Source: JAJFUG01 sp964473155
GTDB taxonomy: Bacteria > Gemmatimonadota > Glassbacteria > GWA2-58-10
NCBI GenBank assembly: GCA_964473155.1
Contig: CAYYNT010000014.1
Location: 1 to 64,000, forward strand
Direction: 5' to 3'
DNA length: 64,000 bases
Position numbers and translations under genes: made by a program. A model generated the notes under the pieces. It was not told the DNA's origin. It made no database searches and saw nothing but the letters and a program-made list of their open reading frames with translations. Positions 7,445-14,459 of this stretch are shown piece by piece; the first letter of the stretch is position 1, and every line of letters begins with the position of its first letter.

Positions 7445-8554
7445 TCAGGGCAGCGGCAGACCATCGAGGTCCGGATGCGGCAGATATTTCGAGAAACCGC
7501 TGGTGGCGCGCCAGAGCAGTTTCCCATCCTCGGTCCTGCCATTTTCGACATAGATCACCAGCCCCTCGCACTTTTCTTTCTCCAGCAGGGCAAGCCCTTT
7601 TTCCGGCCCCAGGATGAAAGCCGCCGTGGACATGGCATCCGCCTCCAGCCCTTTTTCCGTGACCACGGTGATCCCGACCACTCCGCCATTGGCCGGATAG
7701 CCGGTTCGGGGATCGAGAATATGATGGTACCGGCGTCCTTTGTCGACAAAGAACCTCTCATAGTCGCCGGATGTGGCCACGGAAAGCCCCTCGTGCAGGG
7801 ACAGCGCGCCGATATGGCTGTCCCTGCGGCGCGGATGCTGCACGCCCACGCGCCATGAAACCCCGTCCGAACCCACTCCCAGCACGCCGATCTCGCCGCC
7901 CAGATCGATCAGGGCATTCCTCACTCCGGCCTGGCGCAGCACCTCAACCGCCCTGTCGGCGGCATATCCCTTCACGATAGCGCCCAACTCAATGATACCG
8001 CACCGCGCTCCCAGGCTCACGCTCCGGCGGTCCGCCGAAAGCTCCATATCGCGGCTGAGAGAGGTTGAGTCCAGACGGGACTTGATCTCAGACGAGTCCG
8101 GGGGATGATTGCGGCGGCGTTCCTCGCTGAATCCCCAGAGACGGCTTACATCGCCCAGCGCCGGCTCGAACGCCCCTCCGGTCAAATCCCTGGTGCGCAA
8201 GGCCGCCGCCAGGACCACAGACATATCCTCGCTCAACTCCACCGGCCCGGAGCCGCCCCGCGAAGCGTTCAACCGGCTGAGTTCGCTTTCCGGGTCATGC
8301 GGGTCGAACACCCGGTGCAGCCTGGCGATCTCGTCGCGGGCCAGATCCGCCAGACGTTTGGCCTCTTCCTTGTCCTGAAGGCGGATTTTCACTGACAGAA
8401 GTGTGCCCATGGTAAAACTGTCAAACGACCATGTGCGCACCTCAGGCAGAGTTTGAGCGTCATCTCCCGAAGCAAGGTAGCGTATGCCGGCAATCAGTAT
8501 TACCAACAGAACAGCGGCTACAATCCGGCCTTTCAATTTACCTGTCACGTTCAA
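7445..8554 (-). CDS. apbE: FAD:protein FMN transferase (ApbE family)
   Basis: Transfers FMN from FAD onto Ser/Thr of extracytoplasmic redox proteins (RnfG, NqrC, FMN-binding domains) in a Mg-dependent reaction. The 369-residue protein has an N-terminal anchor (about 10-28, no lipobox cysteine) and a full ApbE domain. Visible motifs are SFDSFTMGT, the central DLGGEIGVLG, HHILDPRTGYPANGG and EADAMSTAAFILG, where the Asp/Thr bind metal. It overlaps the polyprenyl synthase stop by 17 bases and precedes the NusG-II gene. No Rnf, Nqr or FMN-binding target is encoded in the window, so its substrate is elsewhere or unrecognised. Confidence 0.95.
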   Translation of the reverse strand: MNVTGKLKGRIVAAVLLVILIAGIRYLASGDDAQTLPEVRTWSFDSFTMGTLLSVKIRLQDKEEAKRLADLARDEIARLHRVFDPHDPESELSRLNASRGGSGPVELSEDMSVVLAAALRTRDLTGGAFEPALGDVSRLWGFSEERRRNHPPDSSEIKSRLDSTSLSRDMELSADRRSVSLGARCGIIELGAIVKGYAADRAVEVLRQAGVRNALIDLGGEIGVLGVGSDGVSWRVGVQHPRRRDSHIGALSLHEGLSVATSGDYERFFVDKGRRYHHILDPRTGYPANGGVVGITVVTEKGLEADAMSTAAFILGPEKGLALLEKEKCEGLVIYVENGRTEDGKLLWRATSGFSKYLPHPDLDGLPLP

Positions 8555-9548
8555 CTATCAGTTCCACCAGTTCTCTGAGTTTTGCAGTCCTGCCGGCATC
8601 CTTAAATTCCCCGGTGACCTCGATGGCCTCGGCGGCCAGGTCCGAAATCCGGTCTATAGCGTATTCTATGCCGCCGTTATCGATAACCAGCGCCGCCACC
8701 CGCTCGGCATCCTCAAGGCTCAACATGTCCTGCCCGGCAAATATTCTTTCGATTTCAACGCGGGATACGGGGTCCATTACCTCCAGGGCATGGATAAGGG
8801 GCAGAGTCATTTTCTTTTCCCGCAAATCCAGACCTGTCGGCTTGCCGGTGTCTCCGGCATAGTCCGAGTAATCCAGAAGGTCATCCGTGATCTGGAAGAT
8901 AGCTCCGAACAGGCTGCCGAAACGTTTCAACGGCTCCATATCCCGCCCGTCGCCCACGAGCGCAGCAACCGCGCACGTGGCGCTGAACAGGCTGGAGGTT
9001 TTCTCATGCATGAAATTGAAATAATCCTGTTCCGTCGCCGCGAGGTCGCCTTCCATCGACATTTGACGCATCTCGCCCAGGGCCAGGCAGCGGCAGGCGG
9101 CGCTCATCTCGGAGATCACGGCCGGCGAGGCCAGTCCGGCCAGAGCCTCGAATGCCTGGGCCAGAAGATAATCGCCGATAATTACACTGGTCTTGTGATT
9201 CCATTTCGAATTGAGAGTCTCTATACCGCGGCGGTGAGTGGAACTGTCTATCGAATCATCGTGCACCAGCGAGGCGGTGTGTATTATTTCAACCGCTGCG
9301 GCCAGTGAGATCAGAGTGGAATGATCACAGCGTTCGCGGTCAGCCACCAGAAACATCAGCGTGGGGCGAATCATCTTGCCCGAGCGGCTGAACAGGTGGC
9401 CGATTGTCTGGTTGACCGGGGTGAAATCGGCTTGCAGTATCCCTTCTATCCGGCTTCTGACATCCTGAAGTTCCCCATCCAAAGGAGCCTGAAGTCTTTC
9501 CAGCGCATCAGTCCAGTTTTTCTTCAGGCCGAGCAAGTTCTCACCCAC
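8538..9548 (-). CDS. Trans-polyprenyl diphosphate synthase (IspB/HepT/DmkB type)
   Basis: Condenses isopentenyl diphosphate onto allylic diphosphates to make the long isoprenoid chain of quinones. Motifs are GKMIRPTLMFL, the first Asp-rich motif DDSID before STHRRG, and the second DDLLD in ITDDLLDYSDYAGDTGKP. I use the GTG at 9546-9548 as start (336 residues) because GGAGG lies seven bases upstream and the promoter at 9617-9645 would start transcription near 9610. An alternative GTG at 9609-9611 would then be leaderless. Chain length cannot be read with confidence. It heads the apbE, NusG-II, Gx, DUF4321 unit. Confidence 0.92.
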   Translation of the reverse strand: MGENLLGLKKNWTDALERLQAPLDGELQDVRSRIEGILQADFTPVNQTIGHLFSRSGKMIRPTLMFLVADRERCDHSTLISLAAAVEIIHTASLVHDDSIDSSTHRRGIETLNSKWNHKTSVIIGDYLLAQAFEALAGLASPAVISEMSAACRCLALGEMRQMSMEGDLAATEQDYFNFMHEKTSSLFSATCAVAALVGDGRDMEPLKRFGSLFGAIFQITDDLLDYSDYAGDTGKPTGLDLREKKMTLPLIHALEVMDPVSRVEIERIFAGQDMLSLEDAERVAALVIDNGGIEYAIDRISDLAAEAIEVTGEFKDAGRTAKLRELVELIVERDR

Positions 9549-9616
9549 TCTTGCGCCTCCATCCTTGCCCGGAGAAGGGTTCTCATGTGCCGCCACAGCG
9601 ATCAACTTCACGATTC

Positions 9617-9645
9617 AAGCTAACATCCGGTCGATTTAAAGTCAA
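9617..9645 (-). promoter_or_regulatory. Promoter of the polyprenyl synthase-ApbE-NusG_II-Gx-DUF4321 unit
   Basis: Minus strand: -35 TTGACT (9640-9645), 17-base spacer, -10 TAGCTT (9617-9622). The predicted transcript start is near 9610, which supports the start codon at 9548. A divergent promoter lies about 50 bases away (9696-9724). Confidence 0.55.
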
Positions 9646-9695
9646 TCAAATCTTGCTGTTACCCGATAACCGGGCCTTCCGCCGAGGGTTAATCA

Positions 9696-9724
9696 TTGAC
9701 ACATTCTCAGCCGTTGGATAAATT
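9696..9724 (+). promoter_or_regulatory. Promoter of the FtsX/MacB-type permease gene
   Basis: Plus strand: perfect -35 TTGACA (9696-9701), 17-base spacer, -10 TAAATT (9719-9724). The transcript would start near 9731, about 60 bases before the ATG at 9794. Confidence 0.7.
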
Positions 9725-9793
9725 ATATGTTTATTTTTCTCTCGTGGCGCCTGCCGCGATCTCCTCGTGATTTCAAACTCCGGAAAAATTTTA

Positions 9794-10888
9794 ATGTTCC
9801 GTCTGGCAATCTCCAACCTGTTCCAGCGCAAGATGAGAAGCGCGATCAGCGTGCTGGCCCTGGCCGTGGGCATCAGCCTGTTCATAGTCCTCTGGGGGCT
9901 GGTTAACGGCGTGTTGAACGAGTTCACCGAACGAATCCGCGGCATCGGAGCCGACATCACGGTCATCCGCACTGGCAGCAACCCGCTGCTGTTCGGCTCG
10001 GGAGTGCTCCCCTACAAGCTTGGAGACCAGCTCTCCACCATCGAGGGAGTAAAGACAGTCAGCCCGGTGCTGATCTGGAAAGCCACGATCGGCAGCGCAC
10101 CTTACAACATTTTCGGTATCGAGCCGCAGAAATTCAGCGACCTGGGCGGCCAGCTCGTGTTCCTTGAAGGACGGATGCTCCAGGCGCCGGACGAGATGTT
10201 CATCGACAGCCGGATCGCTGCGCTGGAGCGCCTTTCAGTGGGCGACAGCCTGGAACTGCTCGGCCGTCATTTCAAAATTGTCGGGATCGTGCAACCGGGT
10301 GTGGGGACCCGTATTTTCCTGCCCTACCAGACCCTGGCCGAGCTTACCAGCCAGCCGGACCGGGTCAGCCTTTTCTTTGTCACCGCGCGCTCTCCCGAGC
10401 TGGTGGAAAAGGTATCGGCGCAGATCATCCGCGACATCAAGGGCGTCGAGACCCAGTTCATGTCGAACATCGCCGCTTCAATGGGCAAGTATATCGAGGC
10501 GCTCAACCAGTTCATCCGCGCGATCAACTACACCGCCCTGGTGATCAGCGCCCTGGTGATCCTGCTCTCGATGTACACCACGGTGGTCGAGCGCACTCGG
10601 GAGATAGGCATTCTGAAATCCCTGGGCGCTTCAAGGGGTTACATACTCTCCACAATCATGACCGAGGCGCTCGTTCTCTCCCTGCTGGGCAGTCTGGCAG
10701 GAATAGCCCTGGCCGTGCTCAGCCGTAACGCCATCGAATGGAAGTTCCAGCTCATTACGGTGGAAATATCCGGCAGCCTGCTGATCAACAGCGTGGTTTT
10801 AGGCGTGCTGGTCGGCGCGTTGGGAGCGCTATACCCGGCGCTCTGGGCCTCGCGCCAGGACCCGATCAAGGCTCTGGTATACGAGTGA
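9794..10888 (+). CDS. ABC transporter permease, FtsX/MacB type
   Basis: A 364-residue permease with the MacB/LolCE plan. A first membrane helix follows FRLAISNLFQRKMRSAISVLALAVG. A periplasmic MacB_PCD-like domain of about 210 residues comes next, then three C-terminal helices with the coupling motif ERTREIGILKSLGASRGYI. Such permeases pair with an ATPase to export or extract lipoproteins, peptides or small molecules by a mechanotransmission mechanism. No ATPase gene is adjacent. I chose the ATG at 9794, which matches the family N-terminus (MFRLAISNLF); a GTG at 9767 would extend it by nine residues. The gene is monocistronic and followed by a 129-bp repeat element. Confidence 0.88.
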   Translation: MFRLAISNLFQRKMRSAISVLALAVGISLFIVLWGLVNGVLNEFTERIRGIGADITVIRTGSNPLLFGSGVLPYKLGDQLSTIEGVKTVSPVLIWKATIGSAPYNIFGIEPQKFSDLGGQLVFLEGRMLQAPDEMFIDSRIAALERLSVGDSLELLGRHFKIVGIVQPGVGTRIFLPYQTLAELTSQPDRVSLFFVTARSPELVEKVSAQIIRDIKGVETQFMSNIAASMGKYIEALNQFIRAINYTALVISALVILLSMYTTVVERTREIGILKSLGASRGYILSTIMTEALVLSLLGSLAGIALAVLSRNAIEWKFQLITVEISGSLLINSVVLGVLVGALGALYPALWASRQDPIKALVYE

Positions 10889-10928
10889 CGCCGCCGTCGC
10901 TTCAATTTGCCGGTAATTAGTTAAAAAT

Positions 10929-11057
10929 GGGGCTGTCCCAAAAGTTCCCGATTTTACTCTATGCAAATTGTTGCTATATATAACCAATTGAAATAATAGC
11001 AGTTCCGTAGAGGTACGGCGCGCCGTGCCCCACATTTGAGATTTTTGGGACAGCCCC
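10929..11057. repeat. 129-bp MITE-like element, copy B (intact terminal inverted repeats)
   Basis: GGGGCTGTCCCAAAA (10929-10943) is repeated in perfect inverted orientation as TTTTGGGACAGCCCC (11043-11057). The AT-rich interior contains a palindromic core, ACGGCGCGCCGT (11015-11026). No ORF. Length and overall sequence match the diverged copy at 5895-6023. The perfect 15-bp ends suggest mobilisation in trans by a DDE transposase, but no such gene is in view and I cannot define a target-site duplication. Confidence 0.8.
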
Positions 11058-11118
11058 CTATATCTTTTAAGGCTTTTGTGTTGATCTCAGGCAGTTAGTT
11101 CTTTCCGCAAACTCCGGC

Positions 11119-11379
11119 CTACATCCCCGTCATCAGCCGCACCAGGACAGAGCGCAGAAGGTTCAGCACCAGGAAGGCCACGATCGGAGAAAAATCAATG
11201 CCGCCGATAGAAGGGATTATCGCGCGGAAAGGCTCCAGGAAAGGATCAGTTAAGCGCAGAAGAAGCCGCACCCAGGGGTTGTAGTAGTTGACCCGGAACC
11301 AGGAAAGCGCCACCCGAACAAGCAGAAGATAGCCATAGGCAGTCAAAAGAGTGTTGACCAACGGAATTAATTTGAGCAT
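11119..11379 (-). CDS. YggT family membrane protein
   Basis: An 86-residue protein with two membrane helices (about 8-25 and 62-82) around the signature NPWVRLLLRLTDPFLEPFR and IDFSPIVAFLVL, diagnostic for the YggT/Ycf19 family. Members are linked to osmotic tolerance and, in cyanobacteria and plastids, to cofactor or cell-division functions; the molecular role is unclear. The ATG has a strong upstream GGGGGAG. It is transcribed alone, divergent from the small gene at 11520. Confidence 0.9.
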   Translation of the reverse strand: MLKLIPLVNTLLTAYGYLLLVRVALSWFRVNYYNPWVRLLLRLTDPFLEPFRAIIPSIGGIDFSPIVAFLVLNLLRSVLVRLMTGM

Positions 11380-11442
11380 ACAGTTCTCCCCCAGTCCGGT
11401 TTATCTTCAAGTCTCAGCTCAATTCACCGATAATATATATAC

Positions 11443-11491
11443 GCCTGCATAATCCCGGCAGGCATGAACAGAAAGCGGCATGGAATGCCGC
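11443..11491 (+). other. Two tandem hairpins in the leader of a small gene
   Basis: Hairpin 1: GCCTGC (11443-11448) with GCAGGC (11458-11463). Hairpin 2: GCGGCAT (11475-11481), loop GGA, ATGCCGC (11485-11491). They lie 28-77 bases upstream of the ATG at 11520. This could be a leader control structure, or a degraded terminator read from either side; there is no T run. Confidence 0.4.
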
Positions 11492-11519
11492 GGGCACTTA
11501 TATCATCATGGAGGATGAT

Positions 11520-11759
11520 ATGATCCGCAAAAATTTCCTCTTTGTCCGTCCCAAGGCGGTGCAACCCGCCGGACGGCCTGGCGCGGACCTGATAACTCCG
11601 CTGCCTCCAATCCCCAACGGCCAGCCATCTGAACGCCAGGAACCGGTGGAAATCCGCACCCCGCTGGTCGAAGAGCAGGAAACAACGCGCCATCTGGGCG
11701 GAAAGCGCCGCCGTCTGTCCCTGGGCGACCTGGGCAAAGCGGCCGGGTTCCTTCTCTGA
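11520..11759 (+). CDS. Small hypothetical protein, 79 residues
   Basis: I do not recognise this product. It begins at ATG 11520, five bases after a perfect GGAGG (11510-11514), the best evidence that it is translated. An in-frame ATG at 11508 overlaps that site and is less likely. The sequence starts MIRKNFLFVRPKAVQP and is rich in Pro, Arg and Glu in the middle. It ends with a basic stretch and a short amphipathic segment (LGDLGKAAGFLL). There is no signal peptide or membrane helix. Competing frames on the opposite strand have no ribosome binding site. Function unknown. Confidence 0.45.
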   Translation: MIRKNFLFVRPKAVQPAGRPGADLITPLPPIPNGQPSERQEPVEIRTPLVEEQETTRHLGGKRRRLSLGDLGKAAGFLL

Positions 11760-11836
11760 GTCCGGCCCGTCTATCCCTTCAGAGCAAGCCGGGCGCTATC
11801 AGCCATAAATCAAACATGGCTCTGAATATTGTGACC

Positions 11837-11871
11837 GACTGATAACTATAGTCAGGCAATGGTTATCAGTC
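11837..11871. repeat. Perfect 10-bp inverted repeat, possible operator
   Basis: GACTGATAAC (11837-11846) and GTTATCAGTC (11862-11871) are separated by 15 bases. No T run follows. The centre-to-centre distance of about 25 bases is compatible with a dimeric or tetrameric regulator, or with a stem-loop. It lies about 240 bases upstream of the flavodiiron gene. Confidence 0.4.
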
Positions 11872-12024
11872 TGCGCGCCTCCAGATTCATGGTTATGACG
11901 ACAGCGGAGCAAGAAGTCCTGATGCCTGCCACTTGTGAATCGGAATACATTATCAGAGATATAAAGCGGAAAACTCAAGAGGCAGGATTCTGTCCACCCC
12001 TGGAACTGTGAACAGAAAAAACAG

Positions 12025-12053
12025 TTGCTTTAAACAAAATATGCTTGTTACTT
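12025..12053 (+). promoter_or_regulatory. Weak promoter candidate for the flavodiiron gene
   Basis: TTGCTT (12025-12030), 17-base spacer, TTACTT (12048-12053). The -10 is poor, so activation by a regulator would be plausible. Confidence 0.3.
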
Positions 12054-12107
12054 TTCAACGTCAACTTTCCAATATCTCCTGACGTTATACACCAAAAGGA
12101 ATCTGAC

Positions 12108-13292
12108 ATGCGCGCGAGAGAGATTAAACCTGGAATAGAAGCCATCTGCTGCCCCCACTGGGAACGGCGGCTTTTTGATTCGCTGATTCCGCTGCCGGAC
12201 GGAACAAGTTACAATGCCTATCTGGTCCGCGGCCAACAGGCAACCGCGCTGATCGACACTGCCGATCCCGCTTTGCAGAAAGAGTTGCTGGAGCAGTTGG
12301 GTTCGGTGGGTCAGATAGATTATGTGATTTCACAGCATTCGGAGCAGGATCATTCCGGCGCCCTTCCGGTTGTGCTCGACCGTTTCCCTTCCGCAAAACT
12401 GCTTTGCAGCGAAAAAGCCCGCGATATGCTGATAAGCCATCTGGTCATTCCCGCGGAGCGTATACAGGTTGTGGCTGACGGCGAACAGGTTCCGCTCGGC
12501 GGAAAAACCCTTCAGTTTGTCTATACGCCGTGGGTCCACTGGCCGGAAACCATGTGCACCTATGTGCCCGAGGACAAATGCCTGTTTTCCTGCGACTTTT
12601 TCGGCTCGCATCTGGCGACGACGGACCTGTTCGTAACTGATCCGGCAAAGGTTTATGAAGCCGCCAAACGCTATTATGCGGAAATCATGATGCCGTTCCG
12701 AAGGATCATCACCATCAATCTGGACAAGCTCTCCGGACTTGATTTCGATATGATTGCGCCAAGTCACGGACCGGTTTATGACAAACCGGATTTCATTCTC
12801 GATGCTTACCGCGACTGGGTATCGCCAAACATGAAGAATGAAGTGGTTCTGCCCTACATCAGCATGCATGGCTCGACGGAAATGATGGCCAAATATCTGA
12901 TTTCAGCGCTGGACGCCAAAGGCGTCTCCGTACAGCCGTTTGATCTGGCGGTGACGGACATCGGCAAACTGGCCATCGCGCTGGTCGATGCCGCCACGCT
13001 GATAGTCGGCGGCCCGACAGTCCATGTCGCCTCCCATCCGGCGATCCATTACGCCGCTCATCTCGCCAACGTGCTGAAACCCAAACTCAAATACGCCGCC
13101 ATTTTCGGGTCGTACGGCTGGGGCAGCAAAGCGGTCGAGCAAATCGCCGGGTTGATCCCGAACCTTAAAGTTGAAGTGCTCGCAACTATAATGCAGAAAG
13201 GGCTGCCGGACGCGACAACTTACGCGCAACTCGACGAACTCGCGGCGGCGGTGGCCAAGAAACATGCTGAAAACCCGAATGTGCTTACATAA
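12108..13292 (+). CDS. Flavodiiron protein (FprA family A-type flavoprotein)
   Basis: A 394-residue cytoplasmic oxygen or nitric oxide reductase with the class A plan. The N-terminal metallo-beta-lactamase-like diiron domain (1-250) has the ligand set H77-x-E79-x-D81 in SQHSEQDHSG, the His in TPWVHWPETM, the Asp in SCDFFGSH and the His in APSHGPVYD. The C-terminal flavodoxin domain (about 255-394) has SMHGSTEMM, GGPTVHVASHP and FGSYGWGSKAVEQ. It lacks C-terminal rubredoxin or reductase extensions, so an external rubredoxin or similar donor is needed. The start follows AAAAGGA by seven bases. It is transcribed alone and is consistent with an anaerobe that detoxifies O2 or NO. Confidence 0.95.
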   Translation: MRAREIKPGIEAICCPHWERRLFDSLIPLPDGTSYNAYLVRGQQATALIDTADPALQKELLEQLGSVGQIDYVISQHSEQDHSGALPVVLDRFPSAKLLCSEKARDMLISHLVIPAERIQVVADGEQVPLGGKTLQFVYTPWVHWPETMCTYVPEDKCLFSCDFFGSHLATTDLFVTDPAKVYEAAKRYYAEIMMPFRRIITINLDKLSGLDFDMIAPSHGPVYDKPDFILDAYRDWVSPNMKNEVVLPYISMHGSTEMMAKYLISALDAKGVSVQPFDLAVTDIGKLAIALVDAATLIVGGPTVHVASHPAIHYAAHLANVLKPKLKYAAIFGSYGWGSKAVEQIAGLIPNLKVEVLATIMQKGLPDATTYAQLDELAAAVAKKHAENPNVLT

Positions 13293-13628
13293 AAATAACA
13301 GTACAGGAGAAAGGAATCAGGGCGGTGTAAAACGGCGCCCAGATTGCATAATACAAGACGAGGCATAAACCGCCATTGCGGTCAACGGCCCTGATAAATT
13401 TCAAGAAAACAGATGCCTCATCGGCCAGAATAGTCGAAAATTTCGGGCAGACAGGGAAATGTTCCTTGATACGCTGAAAACGAGATTCGGCGCAGGCAAC
13501 CCGATGGCGGCCGTAATGTTCGCAGGCCATAAACCATAACGGAAATTAGGTCTGTAGCAGAATTAAAGCAGAAGTTGAAGCGGAGTCATGCGCCAGGCAG
13601 GTTTCTTTACGGAAACAGGTCCGCAAGC
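13293..13628. other. Intergenic region between convergent genes
   Basis: 336 bases between the flavodiiron gene and the end of the peptide transporter unit. I see no terminator and no ORF with a ribosome binding site. A minus-strand open frame of 81 codons (13285-13530) resembles nothing I know and is probably fortuitous or a relic. Confidence 0.4.
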
Positions 13629-14459
13629 TCAAGACTTTCGTTTCAACCGGGGATCGAGCCAGTCCCGCAGGCCGTCTCCCGCCATGTTGAATCCCAGGAC
13701 AGTCAGCAGGATCGCCAAGCCCGGGAAGATGCAGACCCAGGGACGGCTGGTCAGGTAGTACTGGCCCTCGGTTATCATTGCGCCCCAGCTCGGCTGCGGC
13801 GGCTGCGCGCCAAGCCCGAGGAAACTGAGCCAGGCCTCTGTCAGAATGTTGGAGGCCACCCCCAGGGTGAGCGCCACGCTCAACGCGCCCACGGTGTTCG
13901 GCAGTATATGCCGCAGAAGGATGCCCGCCGGGCTGACCCCCACGGCCCGTGCGGCCAGGATATAGTCGCGTTCCTTGATCGAAAGCACCTCGGCCCGCAC
14001 CAGTCGCGCAATCCCTCCCCAGCCGACCAGCCCCAGGACCAGGAATATTTTGGTTACGGTGGGGTCCTCGAATATCGCCATCACCGCAAGAGCGAACAGC
14101 GCGGTCGGGAACGCCAGGACAATATCGGTCAGACGCATCAGGACATCATCCAGCCAGCCGCCCCGGTAGCCCGCCAGAGCACCCACGGCCACGCCGAAAA
14201 CGCCCGATATGATTACGGCTATCAGACCGATCGCCAGCGATATGCGCCCGCCGTGCAGCACCCGGCTGAGCACGTCCCGCCCCAGGTAATCCGTCCCGAA
14301 AGGATGGGCAACGCTGGGCGCGGCCATCACCTGTTCGATGTCAACGCGGAACGGATCGTAGGGGGCCAGCCAGTCCGCGCCCAGGGCTGACAAAACGAGC
14401 AGCGCGGCGATAAGCAGGCCGAAACGCAGGCTCCAGGGTTTCCCGGCGCGTCCTTTCAT
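13629..14459 (-). CDS. Peptide/nickel-type ABC transporter permease (DppC/OppC family)
   Basis: A 276-residue inner membrane permease with six predicted helices. Motifs are the OppC N-terminal region (DWLAPYDPFRVD, then HPFGTDYLGRDVLSRVLHGGRISL) and the EAA coupling loop (EVLSIKERDYILAARAVGVSPAGIL) that docks the ATPase. The C-terminus reads LGFNMAGDGLRDWLDPRLKRKS, as in the family. Its ATG overlaps the stop of the DppB-like gene as ATGA. Together with the two upstream genes it makes an importer for peptides or similar solutes. The ATPase genes usually found next (DppD/DppF) are absent here. Confidence 0.93.
   Translation of the reverse strand: MKGRAGKPWSLRFGLLIAALLVLSALGADWLAPYDPFRVDIEQVMAAPSVAHPFGTDYLGRDVLSRVLHGGRISLAIGLIAVIISGVFGVAVGALAGYRGGWLDDVLMRLTDIVLAFPTALFALAVMAIFEDPTVTKIFLVLGLVGWGGIARLVRAEVLSIKERDYILAARAVGVSPAGILLRHILPNTVGALSVALTLGVASNILTEAWLSFLGLGAQPPQPSWGAMITEGQYYLTSRPWVCIFPGLAILLTVLGFNMAGDGLRDWLDPRLKRKS

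Larger units (their letters stand above)
11760..12107. other. Intergenic region upstream of the flavodiiron gene
   Basis: 348 AT-richer bases without a convincing ORF. It holds a perfect 10-bp inverted repeat (11837-11871), a weak promoter candidate (12025-12053) and the AAAAGGA ribosome binding site (12094-12100) of the flavodiiron protein. I see nothing else. Confidence 0.5.

Noticed and set aside
11042..11058. Reading the right end of the 129-bp element as an intrinsic terminator for the permease gene
   Set aside because: The pairing partner is about 100 bases away at the other end of the element and there is no downstream T run, so it is better described as a terminal inverted repeat. 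A terminator role is not excluded.
11424..11737. Two minus-strand frames opposite the small gene at 11520
   Set aside because: Neither has a Shine-Dalgarno site, whereas the plus-strand frame has a perfect GGAGG at ideal spacing.
13285..13530. Possible 81-residue minus-strand gene between the flavodiiron and dppC-like genes
   Set aside because: No ribosome binding site, overlap with the end of the flavodiiron gene, and no recognisable motif. A transposase relic was considered but I could not support it.
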